A DNA stretch of 64,000 bases from Actinobacillus porcinus (GTDB taxonomy: Bacteria > Pseudomonadota > Gammaproteobacteria > Enterobacterales > Pasteurellaceae). This document shows positions 61,488 to 64,000 of this stretch, piece after piece. The notes under the pieces are model-generated. The model had not been told where the DNA came from. It saw only the letters and a program-made list of their open reading frames with translations, and did no database searches. Numbering within the stretch: position 1 is the first letter of the stretch; each line of letters begins with the position of its first letter. Location: assembly GCF_901764995.1 (NCBI RefSeq), contig NZ_CABFKI010000003.1, positions 141,083-205,082 on the forward strand. The letters run 5' to 3'. The position numbers and the translations under genes were made by a program.

Positions 61488-61530
61488 AAAGTGCGGTCAG
61501 AAAAATTCTCGTTTTTTCGACCGCACTTTT
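61488..61530 (+). terminator. Uptake-signal terminator after copA
   Basis: aaagtgcggtc / gaccgcacttt perfect 11-bp stem followed by T-run. Confidence 0.75.
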
Positions 61531-61573
61531 GTTATAAGATCGCACACAATTTTTCTAACAGAATTTGAGAATT

Positions 61574-63517
61574 ATGGCACTAATTAGTTTAACCAACGGA
61601 TATCTTTCTTTTAGTGATGCCCCTTTATTAGATCACGCTGATTTACATATTGAAGCGAACGAACGCGTTTGTTTGGTCGGGCGCAATGGCGCGGGAAAAT
61701 CTACCTTGCTGAAAATTTTGGCCGGGGATGTGATTATGGATGACGGGAAATTACAGTTTGAGCGCGATTTGGTGGTTTCTCGTTTGGAACAGGATCCGCC
61801 ACGTCATGCGGAAGGCAATGTATTTGATTATGTGGCGGAAGGCATTGGGCATTTATCCGATTTGCTCAAAGAATATCATCATATTTCCACCGCACTTGAA
61901 ACGGATTACAGCGAAAATTTGTTGAACCAATTATCGCAAGTGCAAGCCAAGCTGGAGCATGAAAATGGCTGGCAGTTTGAAAATAAAATTAAGGAAGTGT
62001 TAGGTAAATTAGCCTTAAACCCGAACACCTTGCTTTCAGATCTTTCAGGCGGCTGGTTGCGTAAAGCCGCATTAGCACGAGCGTTGGTTTGCGATCCGGA
62101 TGTGTTGTTATTGGATGAACCGACAAACCATTTGGATGTAGAAGCTATTGAGTGGTTGGAAGAATTTTTGTTGGGCTTTGACGGAAGTATTGTCTTTATT
62201 TCGCACGACCGTTCTTTCATCCGCAAGATGGCAACGCGAATTGTGGATTTAGATCGTGGGCAGTTGGTGTCTTACTCGGGAGATTATGACACCTATTTGA
62301 CCACAAAAGAGGAAAACTTACGGGTTGAAGCCTTACAAAATGAATTGTTTGATAAAAAATTAGCCCAAGAGGAAGTGTGGATCCGTCAAGGGATTAAAGC
62401 AAGACGAACACGTAATGAAGGGCGGGTTCGTGCATTAAAAGCCTTGCGCGAAGAACGCCGTCAGCGTAGAGAAGTGTTGGGAACGGCTAAATTGCAATTA
62501 GATACTTCAAGCCGTTCGGGTAAGATTGTGTTTGAAGTAGAAAATGCCAGCTATGAAATTGAAGGCAAAAAATTGTTGTCGAACTTTAGTACAACAATTT
62601 TGCGCGGGGACAAAATTGCTTTGGTTGGACCGAATGGCTGTGGGAAAACCACATTTATTAAGTTGTTGCTTGAGCAGTTAAAACCAACGGGAGGCTCTAT
62701 TCGTTGCGGAACCAAATTAGATATTGCTTATTTTGATCAATATCGTGTCGATCTCGATCCTGAAAAAACAGTGATGGATAATGTGGCGGACGGAAAACAA
62801 GATATTGAAGTCAATGGGGTAAAACGCCATGTATTGGGCTATTTGCAAGACTTTTTATTTCCGCCTAAACGCGCGATGACCCCTGTTAAAGCACTTTCGG
62901 GTGGTGAGCGTAATCGGTTGTTGTTGGCGAAATTGTTGTTAAAGCCGAATAATTTGTTAATTTTAGATGAACCGACTAATGATTTGGATGTGGAAACCTT
63001 GGAGTTGTTAGAGGAAATTTTAGCCGATTACCAGGGGACGTTATTGATCGTGAGTCACGATCGTCAATTTATTGATAATGTTGCAACTGAATGTTATATG
63101 TTTGAAGGAAATGGCGTACTGAATAAATATGTGGGCGGTTTCTTTGATGCGAAACAACAGCAAGCCAATGTGTTGGCAACAAAAGCGGTTGATGATGTCA
63201 AACAGAAAAGAATAGTTGAAAATGAGAGTAAAGAGAAAGTCGTTTCTCAACCTACGCGTCAATCTAATCGTCAACGTGTGGTAAAGCTTTCTTATAAAGA
63301 AGAGCGAGAATTAGAGCAGTTGCCGCAGTTATTAGAAAAATTGGAAGAAAATTTGACCGCACTTCAAGATGAAGTAAGTAATCCGGCATTTTTTGAACAA
63401 TCTCATGAATATACTTCGGCTAAATTACAAGAATTGGCAGAAAAAGAACAAGAATTGGAATCGGCATTTTTGCGCTGGGAAGAATTAGAAGCCAAGAAAA
63501 ATCAATCTGGAAACTAA
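61574..63517 (+). CDS. uup: ABC-F protein Uup
   Basis: 647 residues from MALISLTNGYLSFSDAPLLDH; the frame is open to a TTG 3 codons upstream. Two ABC domains: GRNGAGKST, LSGGWLRKAALARAL, LLLDEPTNHLD and GPNGCGKTT, LSGGERNRLLLAKLL, LILDEPTNDLD. C-terminal coiled coil (about 560-645) is the DNA-binding region in Uup. Soluble; acts on ribosomes or DNA. Confidence 0.93.
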   Translation: MALISLTNGYLSFSDAPLLDHADLHIEANERVCLVGRNGAGKSTLLKILAGDVIMDDGKLQFERDLVVSRLEQDPPRHAEGNVFDYVAEGIGHLSDLLKEYHHISTALETDYSENLLNQLSQVQAKLEHENGWQFENKIKEVLGKLALNPNTLLSDLSGGWLRKAALARALVCDPDVLLLDEPTNHLDVEAIEWLEEFLLGFDGSIVFISHDRSFIRKMATRIVDLDRGQLVSYSGDYDTYLTTKEENLRVEALQNELFDKKLAQEEVWIRQGIKARRTRNEGRVRALKALREERRQRREVLGTAKLQLDTSSRSGKIVFEVENASYEIEGKKLLSNFSTTILRGDKIALVGPNGCGKTTFIKLLLEQLKPTGGSIRCGTKLDIAYFDQYRVDLDPEKTVMDNVADGKQDIEVNGVKRHVLGYLQDFLFPPKRAMTPVKALSGGERNRLLLAKLLLKPNNLLILDEPTNDLDVETLELLEEILADYQGTLLIVSHDRQFIDNVATECYMFEGNGVLNKYVGGFFDAKQQQANVLATKAVDDVKQKRIVENESKEKVVSQPTRQSNRQRVVKLSYKEERELEQLPQLLEKLEENLTALQDEVSNPAFFEQSHEYTSAKLQELAEKEQELESAFLRWEELEAKKNQSGN

Positions 63518-63606
63518 AAAATAGTCAGAAAAATATGAATTTTTCACCAAATTGAACAAATTTAAGGCGAGCGATCTATTTTGTAAAAAAAAATGTAAAA
63601 AAGTGC

Positions 63607-63635
63607 TAGACAAGGATGTTGGAAATCATTAATAT
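63607..63635 (+). promoter_or_regulatory. Promoter of the tRNA cluster
   Basis: TAGACA (63607-63612), 17-bp spacer, TAATAT (63630-63635), then a GC-rich discriminator (cgcccccg) typical of stringently controlled stable-RNA promoters. Confidence 0.7.
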
Positions 63636-63669
63636 ACGCCCCCGTTGCGACGCACTAATGAAATGTAAC

Positions 63670-63746
<77 letters not shown>

Positions 63747-63772
63747 GAGTCAATGCAATAACAACTTACAAC

Positions 63773-63849
63773 GGTGGCTATAGCTCAGTTGGTAGAGCCC
63801 TGGATTGTGATTCCAGTTGTCGTGGGTTCGAGTCCCATTAGCCACCCCA
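63773..63849 (+). tRNA. tRNA-His (anticodon GTG)
   Basis: Starts with the extra G-1 typical of tRNA-His; anticodon GTG in the loop; T-arm GTTCGAGT; encoded CCA end. 77 nt including G-1. Confidence 0.97.
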
Positions 63850-63854
63850 TCTAT

Positions 63855-63931
63855 CGGCGAGTAGCGCAGCTTGGTAGCGCAACTGGTTTGGGACCAGTGG
63901 GTCGTAGGTTCAAATCCTATCTCGCCGACCA
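63855..63931 (+). tRNA. tRNA-Pro (anticodon TGG)
   Basis: CGGCGAG/CTCGCCG acceptor, anticodon loop TTTGGGA (TGG), T-arm GTTCAAAT, encoded CCA end. 77 nt. The cluster order Arg-His-Pro parallels E. coli argX-hisR-leuT-proM with leuT missing. Confidence 0.97.
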
Positions 63932-63942
63932 CTTTATTTTTT

Positions 63943-63984
63943 TGCTCTTTAACAATTTATCAGACAATCTGTGTGGGCACTTGT
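63943..63984 (+). promoter_or_regulatory. rRNA-type leader with boxA
   Basis: TGCTCTTTAACAA at 63943-63955 is boxA, followed by TTTATCAGACAATCTGTGTGG, the conserved rrn leader or spacer sequence of gamma-proteobacteria. Starts only 12 bp after tRNA-Pro. A 16S gene probably lies just beyond the window. Confidence 0.75.
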
Positions 63985-64000
63985 AAGAATTCGTTTTGAA

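Overview
The window is a chromosomal segment from a member of the Pasteurellaceae. The 9-bp uptake signal AAGTGCGGT and its complement occur throughout, often paired tail-to-tail as transcription terminators. That form of the signal points to the Haemophilus/Aggregatibacter/Pasteurella branch rather than the Actinobacillus pleuropneumoniae branch. Protein order and lengths resemble Haemophilus influenzae in many blocks, but the blocks are rearranged, and a copper nitrite reductase and a capsule locus are present. I cannot fix the species; a Haemophilus parainfluenzae-like or Aggregatibacter-like organism fits.

Layout. 1-32,544 is mostly housekeeping: end of accA, pdxY, tilS; parC, a MITE-like repeat, nirK (aniA), parE; ettA; an FNR-boxed small RNA candidate; degP, zapG; ddc and dat behind a structured leader; rplM-rpsI, sspAB; ribH-nusB-pgpA-LysE exporter; dapB; a dicarboxylate transporter; yfaE, nrdB, hemL, wecA, a BASS transporter, pgsA, ilvE; the GcvB small RNA divergent from gcvA; rlmM.

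32,542-52,970 is a capsule locus of the ABC-transporter (group 2-like) type. On the minus strand lie kpsS and kpsC (Kdo linker), an AbiL-like two-gene defence module, an intact IS3-family element, an O-acetyltransferase, a fused glycosyltransferase/acetyltransferase, a 1230-residue GT2-TagF-TPR polymerase and a Stealth-family phosphotransferase. On the plus strand are the export genes bexDCBA. Between the two halves are a (TTGC)12 tract, an orphan higA with a scrap of higB, and a hairpin repeat. The gene set suggests a phosphate-linked, teichoic-acid-like, O-acetylated polymer built on a lipid-Kdo primer and exported by the Bex complex. The central part is AT-rich and lacks uptake signals outside the IS, consistent with import from elsewhere.

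53,148-64,000 returns to core genes: prmB, smrB, lpxL, hldE, an NSS-family transporter, copA with a MerR/CueR-type promoter, uup, then tRNA-Arg, tRNA-His and tRNA-Pro, followed immediately by an rRNA-operon leader (boxA) at the window edge.

Best leads for a second look are the capsule polymerase combination with the defence genes wedged into the operon, the three RNA elements (GcvB, an FnrS-like RNA, the dat leader), the hairpin repeat with 23-bp units found at three sites, and the tetranucleotide tract in the capsule divergent region.
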